Assembly (NCBI GenBank): GCA_021324095.1
Contig: JAJPJT010000100.1
Span: 1 to 53,816, forward strand
Length of the DNA: 53,816 nt
Direction of reading: 5' to 3'
Source of the DNA: Gammaproteobacteria bacterium
Lineage (GTDB): Bacteria; Pseudomonadota; Gammaproteobacteria; Xanthomonadales; Rhodanobacteraceae
Shown here: positions 41,856-51,884 of the stretch, one piece after another
How positions within the stretch are numbered: position 1 is the stretch's first letter
Layout: the number at the start of each line of letters is the position of its first letter
Translations under genes and position numbers: made by a program
The notes under the pieces: generated by a model
The model's input: only the letters and a program-made list of their open reading frames with translations
What the model was told of the DNA's origin: nothing
The model's database searches: none

Positions 41856-43931
41856 ATGGAGGCAGTCGACAAGCGAGTGGGGCCTGCTTGCGTCCGTCGC
41901 TCGCGGGGGTGCCGCGGTCTGCCGATGCTCGCAATCCTGCTGGTGCTGCCGCTGTGCGCATTCGGACAGGCTGCACCACGGCGCGCCGGACCCGTCGAGG
42001 GCAAGCGCTATCTCGACCTGCTCGACATGCACGCTGCGCCGCGGTCGGCGACGGACCGAAGCTTCAACATACTTTTTGACGGGGGATCCTGGCAGGGCTA
42101 CAGCCTTCCTCGTTCCGGAGACACCACGACCGGGTTCGTGGGTCCATTCGTCGGAACGCTGGGCCAAGGCCGTTGGGCGGGCGCGCGGTTCGCGCGGTTA
42201 TCGCTGAGCGATGTTGAAGGCAAGCCGATCACCCTGCACGCATTCGTCGGCCACTCCGCACCGGGCTATCTGACGCGGCTTTTCGATGCATCCGGTTTGC
42301 GCGTTCGGGAGACACTGTTCTTTGCGGACACGTCGACGGCCGTAGTCAGGATCGATCTGGCCGCGAACAAGGCGACGGACGTGCGGTTGGCCATCTCGGC
42401 ACAGACGATGCCGGATAGTGGGAGTGTGCTTGCGGAGCGGGACGGGAACATCGTCAGCAGGTTTCCGGGCACCAAGAGCTCCTTGATCACGCGCACCCAT
42501 CCTTCAGGGAAGATCGCGATCTCGGGGCAGGGCTACACCATCACCCTGCAAAAGCCGCTGCACCTGGATGGCGGATCAACCGCGACGGTTTACGTCGTGC
42601 AAACCTTGATTGCGAATGCCCGCGAAACACCGCCGGTGCGCGTGGACTTCGCAGCGGCGTGGCAGCGCAATCGCGAACGCTGGAACGGATACCTGAAGGT
42701 CGCTGCGCGGGCCCATCTCGACGGATTGCCCGACGAGGTGGCGCGCCGTGTCGTCGTCAAATCCATGGAAACCCTGCTCGGCAATTGGCGTGCGCCTTAC
42801 CGCGGGCTTCACCACGCCGGTGTCGTCCCCTCCTATTCCAATCCCGATTTCGAGAACGGCTTCTGGTCGTGGGACTCCTGGAAACAGGCGGCCGCGCTGG
42901 CGCTGTTCGCGCCGCGCCTGGCCGAGAACAACGTGCGCGCCTTGTTCGACTATCAGGCCGCCGACGGCATGGTTCCCGATGTGATTTACCCGAACAAGGC
43001 CGACGACAACTGGCGCGACACCAAGCCGCCGTTGGCGACCTGGGCGGTCCTCAAGATTTACGCGGCGACCGGCGACAAGGCGTTTCTCGCCGAGATGTAC
43101 GACAAGCTTGCGCGCTATCACCGCTGGTGGTTCGCGGATCGCGATCATGAACATGACGGCTTGGCCGAGTACGGTTCGAGCGATGGAACGAAGATCGCCG
43201 CCAAGTGGGAAAGCGGCATGGACGACGCCGCGCGGTTCGACCACATCACGATGCTGAAGAATGGCCCGCATGCATGGTCGATGAACCAGGAAGCGGTCGA
43301 TTTGAACGCGTACCTTTATCAGGACGCCATGGGGTTGGCGCAAATCGCAGGCGAACTCGGCAAGACTGATGCGCAGGCACACTGGTCGAGCCGCGCCGCA
43401 GCGATGAAGGCGAAGATCCAGCAGCGCTTCTTCGACAAGAAGCTCGGCTACTTCTTTGACGTCGAGCTGCCCGGTCACGGCTTCGTGAAGACTTTTGGCC
43501 CGGAGGGTTGGATCCCGTTGTGGACGGGCGCTGCGACCCAAGAGCAAGCGAATGCCGTGGCGCGGGTACTTCGCGACCCACGCAAGTTCGATACGTTCAT
43601 GCCGTTCCCGACGTTGGCTGCGGATGACCCGCGGTTCGCGCCGGTCACGGGATACTGGCGTGGCCCCGTCTGGCTCGACCAGGCGTACTTTGGCGTGGCG
43701 GGACTTTGGCGGTACGGGTTCAATGCCGAGGCCGGCGACATGGCGTTGCGGCTGGTGAGGAACGCCAAAGGATTGACCGGGCAGGCGCCGATCTACGAGA
43801 ACTATGATCCGCTGAACGGGAACGGACAGAATTCGCGAAACTTCAGTTGGTCGGCTGCGAGTTACATCCTGCTGTTGCTGCAACCGCACGGCCGCAGAGG
43901 ATCCGGTGCAGGCCCGCGGGTCGCACACTGA
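41856..43931 (+). CDS. Secreted GH63 glucosidase (YgjK-like)
   Basis: A 691-residue protein matching the GH63 branch of E. coli YgjK, an alpha-glucosidase. Catalytic (alpha/alpha)6 motifs include FENGFWSWDSWKQAAALALF, KWESGMD with Asp456 (general acid) and ENYDPLNG with Glu648 (general base), plus YWRGPVWLDQAYFG and FSWSAAS. An N-terminal beta-sandwich occupies about 40-290. The signal peptide core MLAILLVLPLCAFGQ starts at Met24 (41925); ATG 41856 adds a basic N-terminus and either start could be used. It lies 22 bp after the broken TonB receptor. YgjK hydrolyses alpha-1,3-linked glucosides poorly, so the natural substrate is open. Confidence 0.88.
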   Translation: MEAVDKRVGPACVRRSRGCRGLPMLAILLVLPLCAFGQAAPRRAGPVEGKRYLDLLDMHAAPRSATDRSFNILFDGGSWQGYSLPRSGDTTTGFVGPFVGTLGQGRWAGARFARLSLSDVEGKPITLHAFVGHSAPGYLTRLFDASGLRVRETLFFADTSTAVVRIDLAANKATDVRLAISAQTMPDSGSVLAERDGNIVSRFPGTKSSLITRTHPSGKIAISGQGYTITLQKPLHLDGGSTATVYVVQTLIANARETPPVRVDFAAAWQRNRERWNGYLKVAARAHLDGLPDEVARRVVVKSMETLLGNWRAPYRGLHHAGVVPSYSNPDFENGFWSWDSWKQAAALALFAPRLAENNVRALFDYQAADGMVPDVIYPNKADDNWRDTKPPLATWAVLKIYAATGDKAFLAEMYDKLARYHRWWFADRDHEHDGLAEYGSSDGTKIAAKWESGMDDAARFDHITMLKNGPHAWSMNQEAVDLNAYLYQDAMGLAQIAGELGKTDAQAHWSSRAAAMKAKIQQRFFDKKLGYFFDVELPGHGFVKTFGPEGWIPLWTGAATQEQANAVARVLRDPRKFDTFMPFPTLAADDPRFAPVTGYWRGPVWLDQAYFGVAGLWRYGFNAEAGDMALRLVRNAKGLTGQAPIYENYDPLNGNGQNSRNFSWSAASYILLLLQPHGRRGSGAGPRVAH

Positions 43932-43977
43932 TCCAGGTCCCGAGGCTTGCATGATGCGTCGCCGGGAGAGTGATTCG

Positions 43978-46900
43978 ATGCAAGAGTTGCAAACGGTGCC
44001 ATCGATCTCGCTGGATGAAGCGGTTCGGCTGGTGCGCGATCTGTATGGTCTCGAAGTCAGCGCCGAACGCTGGCCCGCGGAGTACGACCAGAATTTTCGC
44101 GTCACCGACACGTCGGGTAACGCGTTCGTGTTGAAGGTCATGCATCCGTCACGGGAGGAATCCTTTCTTGATCTTCAATGCCACACGCTGAAGCACCTGG
44201 CGCGGCACGCCCCTACGCTGGCAGTTCCCCGGGTGCATCCGACCGCAAAAGGTGAACTGTTCACCCGCGCCCATCCGGGAAGCTGGGAGCATTGGGTTTG
44301 GCTGCTCGATTTCATCCCGGGCAAGGTGCTGGCCGACGCGCGCCCCCATTCCAGCGAATTGCTGGAGCGTCTCGGCGAGACGCTTGGCGCGATGGATCGT
44401 GCATTGCAGGACTTCAGCCACCCAGCGGCCACGCGTGACTTGAAATGGGACTTGACGCAGGCGATGTGGGTCGAGGAGCACCTCGCTGCCATTCCGGATC
44501 GAGCGCGCCGGGAGCGGGTAGGACGTGTGATCGAACGCTATCGGTCGGATGTCGCGCCGCGCCTGCCGAAACTTCGCAAGAGCGTCATCCACGGCGACGC
44601 CAACGACTACAACGTCCTCGTCTGCCGGCAGGAAGACGCCTGCGATCGCTCGATCGGCTTGATCGATTTTGGCGACATGCACGAGGGGCTGATCGCCGCC
44701 GAACCCGCGGTTGCGGCGACGTACGCGTTGCTCGGAACGGCCAATCCGCTGGCGGCCGCGGCGTCGGTCGTCGCGGGATTTCACCGCGCCCTGCCGCTTC
44801 GCGATGAGGAACTGGCCGTCCTGTTTCCGCTCATCACCATGCGGCTTGCGGTCAGCGTCGTCAATTCCGCGCTGCGGAAGCGGTTCAAGCCGGACGATCC
44901 GTATGTGACGATTTCCGAAGCGCCCGCGTGGGCTGCGCTGGAGCGCCTGGAATCGGTGCACCCCCGATTTGCGCATGCCGTGTTCCGTCACGCATGCGGA
45001 TGGGAGCCGTTGCCTGCGGCGGCGCGTATCCGGCAGTGGCTGACGAACCATCGTGACCAGCTCGCGCAAGTTTTGGATCTCGACCTGCGGCGCGAGCCGT
45101 TGCAAATCCTCGACCTCGGTATTGGCAGCACTCTACTGGGTGCCGACCCGAAGCACTCGGAAGGCGCCGGCCGTCGCCGGAAAATTGCCGAAGCACTGGC
45201 AATGGCAGGTGCATCTGTCGGCATCGGGCGTCACGACGAGCCGCGATGGGTGTCTGATTCGACAAGGTCGGTCGGACGCGAGGGGCACGAGGTCGACCTC
45301 GCAACCGTTCACATTGGAATGGACATCTTCCTCGACGCAGGCGCAGCGGTGCATGCGCCGCTCGACGGACGCGTGCATGCCGTCGCTGCAGGGAATGCGA
45401 ATGGCCTTGGCGCGCAAGTCGAAGTGCTCCATGCGCCCGAAGAAGGTGTCGAGTTCTACACGTTGTACAGGCACCTCGTGCCCGCTGAACTTTCGGTCGG
45501 ACAGAAGGTTGAGAAAGGAACGGTCATCGGGCGCATTGCGTCCGCCGAAGAGAGGGGTGGCGATCATCCGCACGTGCATTTCCAATTGGCGGCGGATGTG
45601 CTGGACGACGCAACAACTTTTCCCGGCATGATCCCCGCCGCCGAGCGCGAGGTCTGGCGCGACCTGTCGCCGGATCCCAATTTGATCCTCGGCATTCCCG
45701 CCGATCGATTTCCGCAGGCGCCGTCGTTTGCCGAAACGTTGTCACGCAGGCGCGAACTCCTGGGTGGAAGCCTCAGCATTTCCTACCGAAAGCCGCTCAG
45801 GATCGTGCGCGGCTGGCGCCAATATCTCTACGACGATACGGGTCGTCCCTACCTCGACGTGTTCAACAACGTGCCGCTGGTCGGGCACAGTCATCCGCGC
45901 ATCGTCGAGGTCGTGACACGTCAGCTTGCGCTGCTCAACACCAACACGCGCTATTTGCACGACACGGTGCTGGAGTATGCCGAGCGTCTGACGGCATTCA
46001 TGCCGCCCGAGCTTGCCGTCTGCTTCTTCGTCAATTCGGGCAGCGAAGCGAACGAACTCGCCATCAGGATGGCGCGCACGCATACGCGCGCGGAAGACGT
46101 CGTGGTGCTCGAAAACGCGTACCACGGGAACACCGGAACGGTCACGGACATCAGCCCGTACAAGTTCCACGGTCCTGGAGGCACGGGCCGGAAGCCCTGG
46201 GTACACGTGGCGCCGGTCGCCGACGATTATCGCGGGCGCTTTCGCCGCGGCGAACCCGATCTGGGAAGCCGCTATGCGCAATGCGTCGCCGACATCCTGG
46301 ACCACATGCAATCAGAGGGCCGGCGGGTCGCAGCATTCATCGCCGAAAGCATGCCGAGCGTGGGCGGCCAGATCGTATTTCCCGACGGCTACCTGGCAGA
46401 GGTGTACAAGCACGTGCGTGCCGCGGGCGGTGTGTGCATCGCGGACGAAGTCCAGGTCGGCTTCGGTCGGCTGGGCAGCGCCTTCTGGGGGTTCGAGACA
46501 CAGCATGTCGTTCCGGACATCGTGGTGCTCGCGAAACCCATCGGCAATTGTTTTCCCTTGGCTGCGGTCGTCACCACCCGCGAGATCGCGGAATCGTTCA
46601 ACAACGGCATGGAGTTCTTCAGCACCTACGGGGGGAACCCGGTCTCGTGCGCGGCGGGCCTCGCCGTGCTCGGCGTGCTCAGGGAAGAGGACTTGCAGGC
46701 GAACGCGCGCCGCGTTGGCGACTACCTGCGTGACCGGCTCCTGGATCTGCAGCGCACGCACACCCTCATCGGCGACGTGCGCGGGATGGGACTGTTCCTC
46801 GGGGTGGACCTCGTTCTTGATCGTGACACCCGCGCGCCCGCTACTTTGCAAGCAGGTTGGCTCGTCAACCGGCTGCGCGAACGCGGCGTGCTGGCGGGCA

Positions 46901-47022
46901 CCGACGGTCCTTACGACAACGTCATCAAGCTTCGTCCGCCGCTGATCATGACCAATGAGGATGTCGATCTCTTCATTGGCGTGCTGGATTCTGTGCTCCA
47001 GGAGGATTGTTTTGTCGGCTGA
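43978..47022 (+). CDS. APH kinase / M23 domain / class III aminotransferase triple fusion
   Basis: A 1014-residue cytosolic protein. Residues ~1-340 are an aminoglycoside-phosphotransferase-like kinase with [13 protein letters not shown] (about residue 204) and [10 protein letters not shown]. Residues ~430-545 are an M23 (LytM-type) domain with HIGMDIF and HPHVHFQL, metal ligands apparently intact. Residues ~580-1010 are a class III PLP-dependent aminotransferase with [28 protein letters not shown] and Schiff-base Lys853 (VVLAKPIGN). The order matches known fusions related to hydroxylysine kinase and ethanolamine-phosphate/phosphohydroxylysine phospho-lyase. A kinase followed by a phospho-lyase on an amino alcohol is plausible; the M23 part's role is unclear. 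ATG 43978 has GGGAGAG upstream. It sits 46 bp after the GH63 gene. Confidence 0.87.
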   Translation: MQELQTVPSISLDEAVRLVRDLYGLEVSAERWPAEYDQNFRVTDTSGNAFVLKVMHPSREESFLDLQCHTLKHLARHAPTLAVPRVHPTAKGELFTRAHPGSWEHWVWLLDFIPGKVLADARPHSSELLERLGETLGAMDRALQDFSHPAATRDLKWDLTQAMWVEEHLAAIPDRARRERVGRVIERYRSDVAPRLPKLRKSVIHGDANDYNVLVCRQEDACDRSIGLIDFGDMHEGLIAAEPAVAATYALLGTANPLAAAASVVAGFHRALPLRDEELAVLFPLITMRLAVSVVNSALRKRFKPDDPYVTISEAPAWAALERLESVHPRFAHAVFRHACGWEPLPAAARIRQWLTNHRDQLAQVLDLDLRREPLQILDLGIGSTLLGADPKHSEGAGRRRKIAEALAMAGASVGIGRHDEPRWVSDSTRSVGREGHEVDLATVHIGMDIFLDAGAAVHAPLDGRVHAVAAGNANGLGAQVEVLHAPEEGVEFYTLYRHLVPAELSVGQKVEKGTVIGRIASAEERGGDHPHVHFQLAADVLDDATTFPGMIPAAEREVWRDLSPDPNLILGIPADRFPQAPSFAETLSRRRELLGGSLSISYRKPLRIVRGWRQYLYDDTGRPYLDVFNNVPLVGHSHPRIVEVVTRQLALLNTNTRYLHDTVLEYAERLTAFMPPELAVCFFVNSGSEANELAIRMARTHTRAEDVVVLENAYHGNTGTVTDISPYKFHGPGGTGRKPWVHVAPVADDYRGRFRRGEPDLGSRYAQCVADILDHMQSEGRRVAAFIAESMPSVGGQIVFPDGYLAEVYKHVRAAGGVCIADEVQVGFGRLGSAFWGFETQHVVPDIVVLAKPIGNCFPLAAVVTTREIAESFNNGMEFFSTYGGNPVSCAAGLAVLGVLREEDLQANARRVGDYLRDRLLDLQRTHTLIGDVRGMGLFLGVDLVLDRDTRAPATLQAGWLVNRLRERGVLAGTDGPYDNVIKLRPPLIMTNEDVDLFIGVLDSVLQEDCFVG

Positions 47023-47059
47023 TCTGTCACTGGGGGCATCCGCCCGAAGGAAAGGCATC

Positions 47060-50000
47060 GTGCATCCGCACGTTGAGCGACGCCCAAATCCTGTCCATTG
47101 GGCACGCCGCGCGCGCACGTGTTCGCTCGTCGCTCTCATCGCATTCCTCATGGGCGTACTCCCGGCCGTTGCGCAGGCGCGCTCTGAGACTGCTCCCCGT
47201 ATCGCTCACAAAGATCATGCACAGGCGCATTCGGTCACCTGGGATCGGTATTCCCTGAAGATCGACGGCAAGCGCGTCTTCATCTGGTCCGGTTCGTTCC
47301 AGTACTGGCGGCTTCCCAGCCCGAGCCTCTGGAAAGACGTGCTCCAGAAGATGAAGGCGGCCGGCTTCAACACGGTGACGATGTATTTCTATTGGGGCTA
47401 CCACTCGCCACGAAACGTCGTCTACGATTTTTCCGGCGTGCGGAATGTCGATCGGCTGCTCGACATTGCCAAGGAGGTTGGGCTGTACGTCATCGCAAGG
47501 CCGGGACCCTACATCGAGGCGGAGTCGGATGCCGGCGGCCTTCCCGACTGGCTGACGACCATCAAGGGTGGGACGCGTTCGACCAATCCCGAATACACGA
47601 AGGCCTACATGCAATGGCTGTCGCACATCGATCGCATCCTTGCGCGGCATCAGCTGACCAACGGAACGGGCACCGTCATTCTTTATCAGATCGAGAACGA
47701 GCTCTACGACGCGTCGCCCATGGAACGGCAGTACATGCACGCCATCGAGGCCAAGGCGCGCACGGACGGCATCACCGTGCCGTTCACCGGCAACCACGAT
47801 GGAACCTTCGCAAGCGGCACCGGTGCCGTCGATCTGCCCGGGTACGACGCCTATCCGCAGCGCTTCGATTGTTCGCATCCCGAAAAGTGGAATCCGCCCT
47901 ATGACTTCACGCTCGAACGGCTGGAGCGGAAGGACACGCCCCTGTATTTCCCGGAGTTCCAGGGCGGGTCCTTCGATCCGTGGGGCGGGCCGGGCTACGC
48001 GGCCTGCTACCGCCTGACCGGGCCTGATTTCGAGCGCGTGTTCTACGAGTCGGCCATTGTGGATGGCGCGACGATGATGAACTTCTACATGACGTTCGGT
48101 GGCACGACGTGGGGCTGGATGGCCTATCCGGGCGTGTACACCTCATATGACTACGGCGCTGCGATCGATGAGAGCCGGCAGCTCACGCCCAAGTACTACC
48201 AGCAGAAGCTGCTGGGGTACTTCTTGCAGGCAGTCGAGCCGTTGCGAAAGACCGTACGGCTGGCGGTGAGACAGCCCACGAATCCATCGTTGCGGCTGGA
48301 TGGAAGGGCGAATCCGGACGATGGAACGGCGGTGTACGTCCTGCGGCACGCCGACGCGACCTCGACGTCCGGCGATTCGACGCACGTGTGGCTGGATCTT
48401 GCCGGCGCCTGCGCCGGCGGAGGCACTGACGATCGCGACCATGATCCGGATGCACAGGCAGATGCGACACCGAAATCGGCGGGCTGCCCCGTGCTGGTTC
48501 CGCAACAAGCCGGCACCGGCATCCGTATCGATGGGCGTGATTCAAGGATGCTGTTGGCGAACTACCGGTTCGGCCACCAGACGCTCGTCTATTCCACCTC
48601 GGAATTGATGACCGAGCTCTCCTCCGGTCAGCGCGACATCGCGGTGCTGTACGGTCGCGACGGCGAAGACGGCGAGACGGTGCTCGCCTATGCCACGCAA
48701 CCGGAAGTGAGGGTGCTCGCAGGTCATGTGCAGTACCGATGGGATGCGAAGAACGGACGGCTGCGCCTCGACTACAAGCACGACGGCCTGATACGGGTGG
48801 GCATCACCGGAAACGGCGACCGTCTCATGCTGCTGATCGGCACCCACGAGATCGTCAGGCATATCTGGAGGTTTGACACGAACCGTGGTCCGGTACTGGT
48901 GAACGGGCCCTATCTGGTGCGCACGGCCAGCATCGCGCCTGACACCCGCGCACACGACCAAATCCTCGACCTCACCGGTGACACGGATCGACCCACACAG
49001 CTCGAAGTCTTTGCGCCGGCCGGAATTGCGGGCGTTTCATGGAACGGACATGCGGTCGATGTCAGTCGCTCTCCGTCAGGCAGCCTTGCCGGGAACCTGC
49101 CCGGACCCGAGCCCGTTTCGCTCCCGCAGCTTGCCTGGAAGTTCCATGCCGGCGCGCCCGAAATCCAACCCGGCTTCGACGACAGCAGTTGGCAGGCGAC
49201 TGACCACACAACCACGAACAATCCGGGTTGGGATGGAAAACTTCCGATCCTCGATGCCGACGATTACGGATTTCACCACGGCGATGTCTGGTACCGGGGC
49301 CACTTCATCGCGACGGGCGCGGAGACAGGGGTCAACCTCGTTGCCGGCACGGGCGACCACGGCGTTTTCACGGCATGGTTGAACGGGCACTACCTGGGCA
49401 GAAGCGTCCGCCAGATGGGCGGCGATGATGCCCAAAGGGCCTACTTCAACTTCGATCCAGCCTGGTTGAAGAAGGGCAAAGGCAATGTGCTCTCGGTACT
49501 CGTCGCCAACATGGGGCACGATGAAAACGATGATTCGAACAAGGCTTACCAGCGGCCGCGTGGTCTTGTTCGTGCAGCCCTGGTCGGTGCCGGTGACGCG
49601 ATCGGCTGGAAGCTCCAAGGCAACCGCGGAGGCGAGGATCCCATCGATGCGGTGCGCGGCCCTATGAACAACGGCGGCCTTTACGGGGAGCGGTTCGGAT
49701 GGTCGCTCCCGGGTTATCCAGATGCAGGCTGGCGCGGAGTGACGTTGCCCGATCACGTGACCGAACCCGGCGTCGATTGGTACCGCACTACCTTCGAGCT
49801 GCAGCTTCCGAAGGATCAGGACGTGCCCGTGGCGCTCAGGATCAGCGACGATCCCTCACGTCATTACCGCGCGCTGATCTTCATCAACGGCTGGCAATTC
49901 GGACGCTACATCAATGCGCTCGGGCCGCAGCACCTGTTCGTGCTGCCGGCAGGGATTCTGGATCCGGACGGCAGGAATACGATTGCGATCGCGGTCTGGT

Positions 50001-50137
50001 CGACCGAGCACGACGGGGGATTGGGCAAGGTGTCGCTCGAAGCACTGGGCAATTACCTGACTTCGCTGCGTGTCCATGTCGTGGATTCACCGAAGTACGA
50101 CAAGAAGAAGTACGCAGCGCCGCCGCATCGACCGTGA
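47060..50137 (+). CDS. Secreted GH35 beta-galactosidase
   Basis: A 1025-residue family 35 retaining beta-galactosidase. The TIM barrel (about 60-380) starts HSVTWDRYSLKIDGKRVFIW and has acid/base Glu214 (QIENELYD) and nucleophile Glu299 (YFPEFQGGSFDPWGGPGY). C-terminal beta domains (about 400-1020) include the jelly-roll segments typical of large GH35 enzymes, ending WSTEHDGGLGKVSLEAL. A GTG at 47060, preceded by GAAGGAAAGG, is preferred because upstream in-frame starts lie inside the previous gene. It gives a long basic n-region and signal peptide (RTCSLVALIAFLMGVLPAVA). It removes terminal beta-galactose from glycans. Confidence 0.92.
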   Translation: MHPHVERRPNPVHWARRARTCSLVALIAFLMGVLPAVAQARSETAPRIAHKDHAQAHSVTWDRYSLKIDGKRVFIWSGSFQYWRLPSPSLWKDVLQKMKAAGFNTVTMYFYWGYHSPRNVVYDFSGVRNVDRLLDIAKEVGLYVIARPGPYIEAESDAGGLPDWLTTIKGGTRSTNPEYTKAYMQWLSHIDRILARHQLTNGTGTVILYQIENELYDASPMERQYMHAIEAKARTDGITVPFTGNHDGTFASGTGAVDLPGYDAYPQRFDCSHPEKWNPPYDFTLERLERKDTPLYFPEFQGGSFDPWGGPGYAACYRLTGPDFERVFYESAIVDGATMMNFYMTFGGTTWGWMAYPGVYTSYDYGAAIDESRQLTPKYYQQKLLGYFLQAVEPLRKTVRLAVRQPTNPSLRLDGRANPDDGTAVYVLRHADATSTSGDSTHVWLDLAGACAGGGTDDRDHDPDAQADATPKSAGCPVLVPQQAGTGIRIDGRDSRMLLANYRFGHQTLVYSTSELMTELSSGQRDIAVLYGRDGEDGETVLAYATQPEVRVLAGHVQYRWDAKNGRLRLDYKHDGLIRVGITGNGDRLMLLIGTHEIVRHIWRFDTNRGPVLVNGPYLVRTASIAPDTRAHDQILDLTGDTDRPTQLEVFAPAGIAGVSWNGHAVDVSRSPSGSLAGNLPGPEPVSLPQLAWKFHAGAPEIQPGFDDSSWQATDHTTTNNPGWDGKLPILDADDYGFHHGDVWYRGHFIATGAETGVNLVAGTGDHGVFTAWLNGHYLGRSVRQMGGDDAQRAYFNFDPAWLKKGKGNVLSVLVANMGHDENDDSNKAYQRPRGLVRAALVGAGDAIGWKLQGNRGGEDPIDAVRGPMNNGGLYGERFGWSLPGYPDAGWRGVTLPDHVTEPGVDWYRTTFELQLPKDQDVPVALRISDDPSRHYRALIFINGWQFGRYINALGPQHLFVLPAGILDPDGRNTIAIAVWSTEHDGGLGKVSLEALGNYLTSLRVHVVDSPKYDKKKYAAPPHRP

Positions 50138-50183
50138 GGATCGCGACCCTCGAAGACGTGCTGTCGGAGGGCAGGTGAAGGCG

Positions 50184-51764
50184 ATGCGTCCGGCGCTTTC
50201 CCCCGTGGCCGTCCGGCTGTTGGCGCGCGCACGCGGGGAAATGCAGTCACAGCCAGCAACTGCACTACGCACGTTGCAGTCGGTGCTCGCGCTCGCGCCG
50301 GATTGCACTGATGCGCTTCGCCTTGCCGGGGCTGCGGCACAGATGCTGGGCAACCATGGGGCGGCTGCGGATTACTTTCGGCGCGCGTTCTCCGCCACGC
50401 CGAATGATCCGGCGCTCAACATGGCCTTGGGCGTGGCGCTGCAGGAACATGGAGAGACGGACGAAGGTCTTTTGTATCTGCGGCACGCGTGCGAGCTTGC
50501 GCCGTCGTCCGCGCCGGCATGGTTCAACCTGGGCGAAGCGCTGATGGCGCAGGCGTTCGTTGCTGAATCCGCTTCGGCGCTGCAGCGAGCCCTTGCGGTC
50601 GATCCGCGCTACACGCCGGCGCAGCTCGGGCTGGCGCGGCTGCAGGCCAGTCTGGGGCAGATCGATTCTGCGGTGAAGGCGTTTCGTGACGTATTGCAGC
50701 GCGATCCCGACAACGCTACCGCGTGGTTCGGCCTTTCCTACCTCAACACGATCAGGTTCGATGCGGGCGATGCTGCCCGGTTGCGGCACGCTTTCGCCCG
50801 CAAGGACCTGCCGGCGCGAGCGCACAACCTCCTGGGGTTTGCCCTCGCCAAGGCTTTGGAGGATCAGGGCGAATACGACCAGGCCTTCGAACTGTTTCGG
50901 CACGTCAACGCAGAGCAGCGAAAACAGGTCAAATGGGATCGCGTGGGTGAGCACGACAGGGTGGACGCGATCCTTCGGACGTTCCGCAACGACGTGGCGA
51001 CATCGCCCGATCGTGCCAGCGGGCGGGAGCTGATCCAGATCGTCAGCCTGCCGCGTTCGGGGGCCTCGTTGGTCGAGCAGATCCTCGCATCGCATCCCGA
51101 TGTCGAAGGTGCCAACGAGCTCAAGGCGATGCCCCAGGTGATGGACGGCGAAACGCGCAAGCGGGGCAAGCCTTTCCCATCGTGGGTAGCCGATGCCACG
51201 CCCGCCGACTGGCAACGACTCGGCACCGAATACCTTGCGCGCACGGCGCGTTGGCGTCGCACGAAGCCAAGATTCACCGACAAGAATCTCGTGAATGGGT
51301 ATCTGGTCGGCACGACGTTGGCGATGCTGCCCGGTGCACGCGTCGTGATCGTCCGGCGCGATCCGGTGGAAACGTGTTTCGCCTGCTACCGCCAATGCTT
51401 CAGCGGCTACGCGGGATTCGCGTACGACCTCGACGAAATGGCGGACTACTGTATCGACTTCATCCGATTGACGCGCTTCTGGCGCGACAAGTACCCGGAC
51501 CGAGTGTTCGAACTCGAGTACGAAAAGCTGATTGAAGAACCGGAGTCGACGATCCGGCGGTTGCTGGATTTTTGCGAGCTGCCGTTCGATCCGGCCTGCC
51601 TCGCATCGCACGAAACCTCCCGCCTCGTGCTGAGTGCGCCGAGCGCGGCGCAGGTTCGCCAACCACTGCATCGCAATACGGCGCGCACCAACCGTTATGG
51701 CGACAAGTTGAACCCCTTGCGCAAGCGCCTGCGCGATGGCGGCGTGCTTGCGCCTGCTCAGTAA
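50184..51764 (+). CDS. TPR-repeat sulfotransferase
   Basis: A 526-residue protein. The N-terminal half (about 5-270) is a series of tetratricopeptide repeats (WFNLGEALMAQAFVAESASA, ALAVDPRYTPAQLGLARLQA). The C-terminal half is a PAPS-dependent sulfotransferase with the 5'-phosphosulfate loop LPRSGASLVEQIL (Pro290-Gly293) and the 3'-phosphate motif VIVRRDPVETCFACY (Arg391-Asp393). No signal peptide is evident, so it is cytosolic or membrane-associated. Such TPR-sulfotransferases often accompany TonB receptors in Xanthomonadales and Sphingomonadales; the acceptor is unknown. ATG 50184 is chosen; GTG 50175, 4 bp after GGAGG, is an alternative. Confidence 0.87.
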   Translation: MRPALSPVAVRLLARARGEMQSQPATALRTLQSVLALAPDCTDALRLAGAAAQMLGNHGAAADYFRRAFSATPNDPALNMALGVALQEHGETDEGLLYLRHACELAPSSAPAWFNLGEALMAQAFVAESASALQRALAVDPRYTPAQLGLARLQASLGQIDSAVKAFRDVLQRDPDNATAWFGLSYLNTIRFDAGDAARLRHAFARKDLPARAHNLLGFALAKALEDQGEYDQAFELFRHVNAEQRKQVKWDRVGEHDRVDAILRTFRNDVATSPDRASGRELIQIVSLPRSGASLVEQILASHPDVEGANELKAMPQVMDGETRKRGKPFPSWVADATPADWQRLGTEYLARTARWRRTKPRFTDKNLVNGYLVGTTLAMLPGARVVIVRRDPVETCFACYRQCFSGYAGFAYDLDEMADYCIDFIRLTRFWRDKYPDRVFELEYEKLIEEPESTIRRLLDFCELPFDPACLASHETSRLVLSAPSAAQVRQPLHRNTARTNRYGDKLNPLRKRLRDGGVLAPAQ

Positions 51765-51884
51765 AGATCGAAGTGGTTCATCGATCCGCCTTGCCGTACC
51801 GGCGTATGCTGCAAATCACGCCGAATCAATCGCGCGTTGGTAAGTCGATGCACTCTACGTAATGCCATCCGAGGACCCGCAAGC

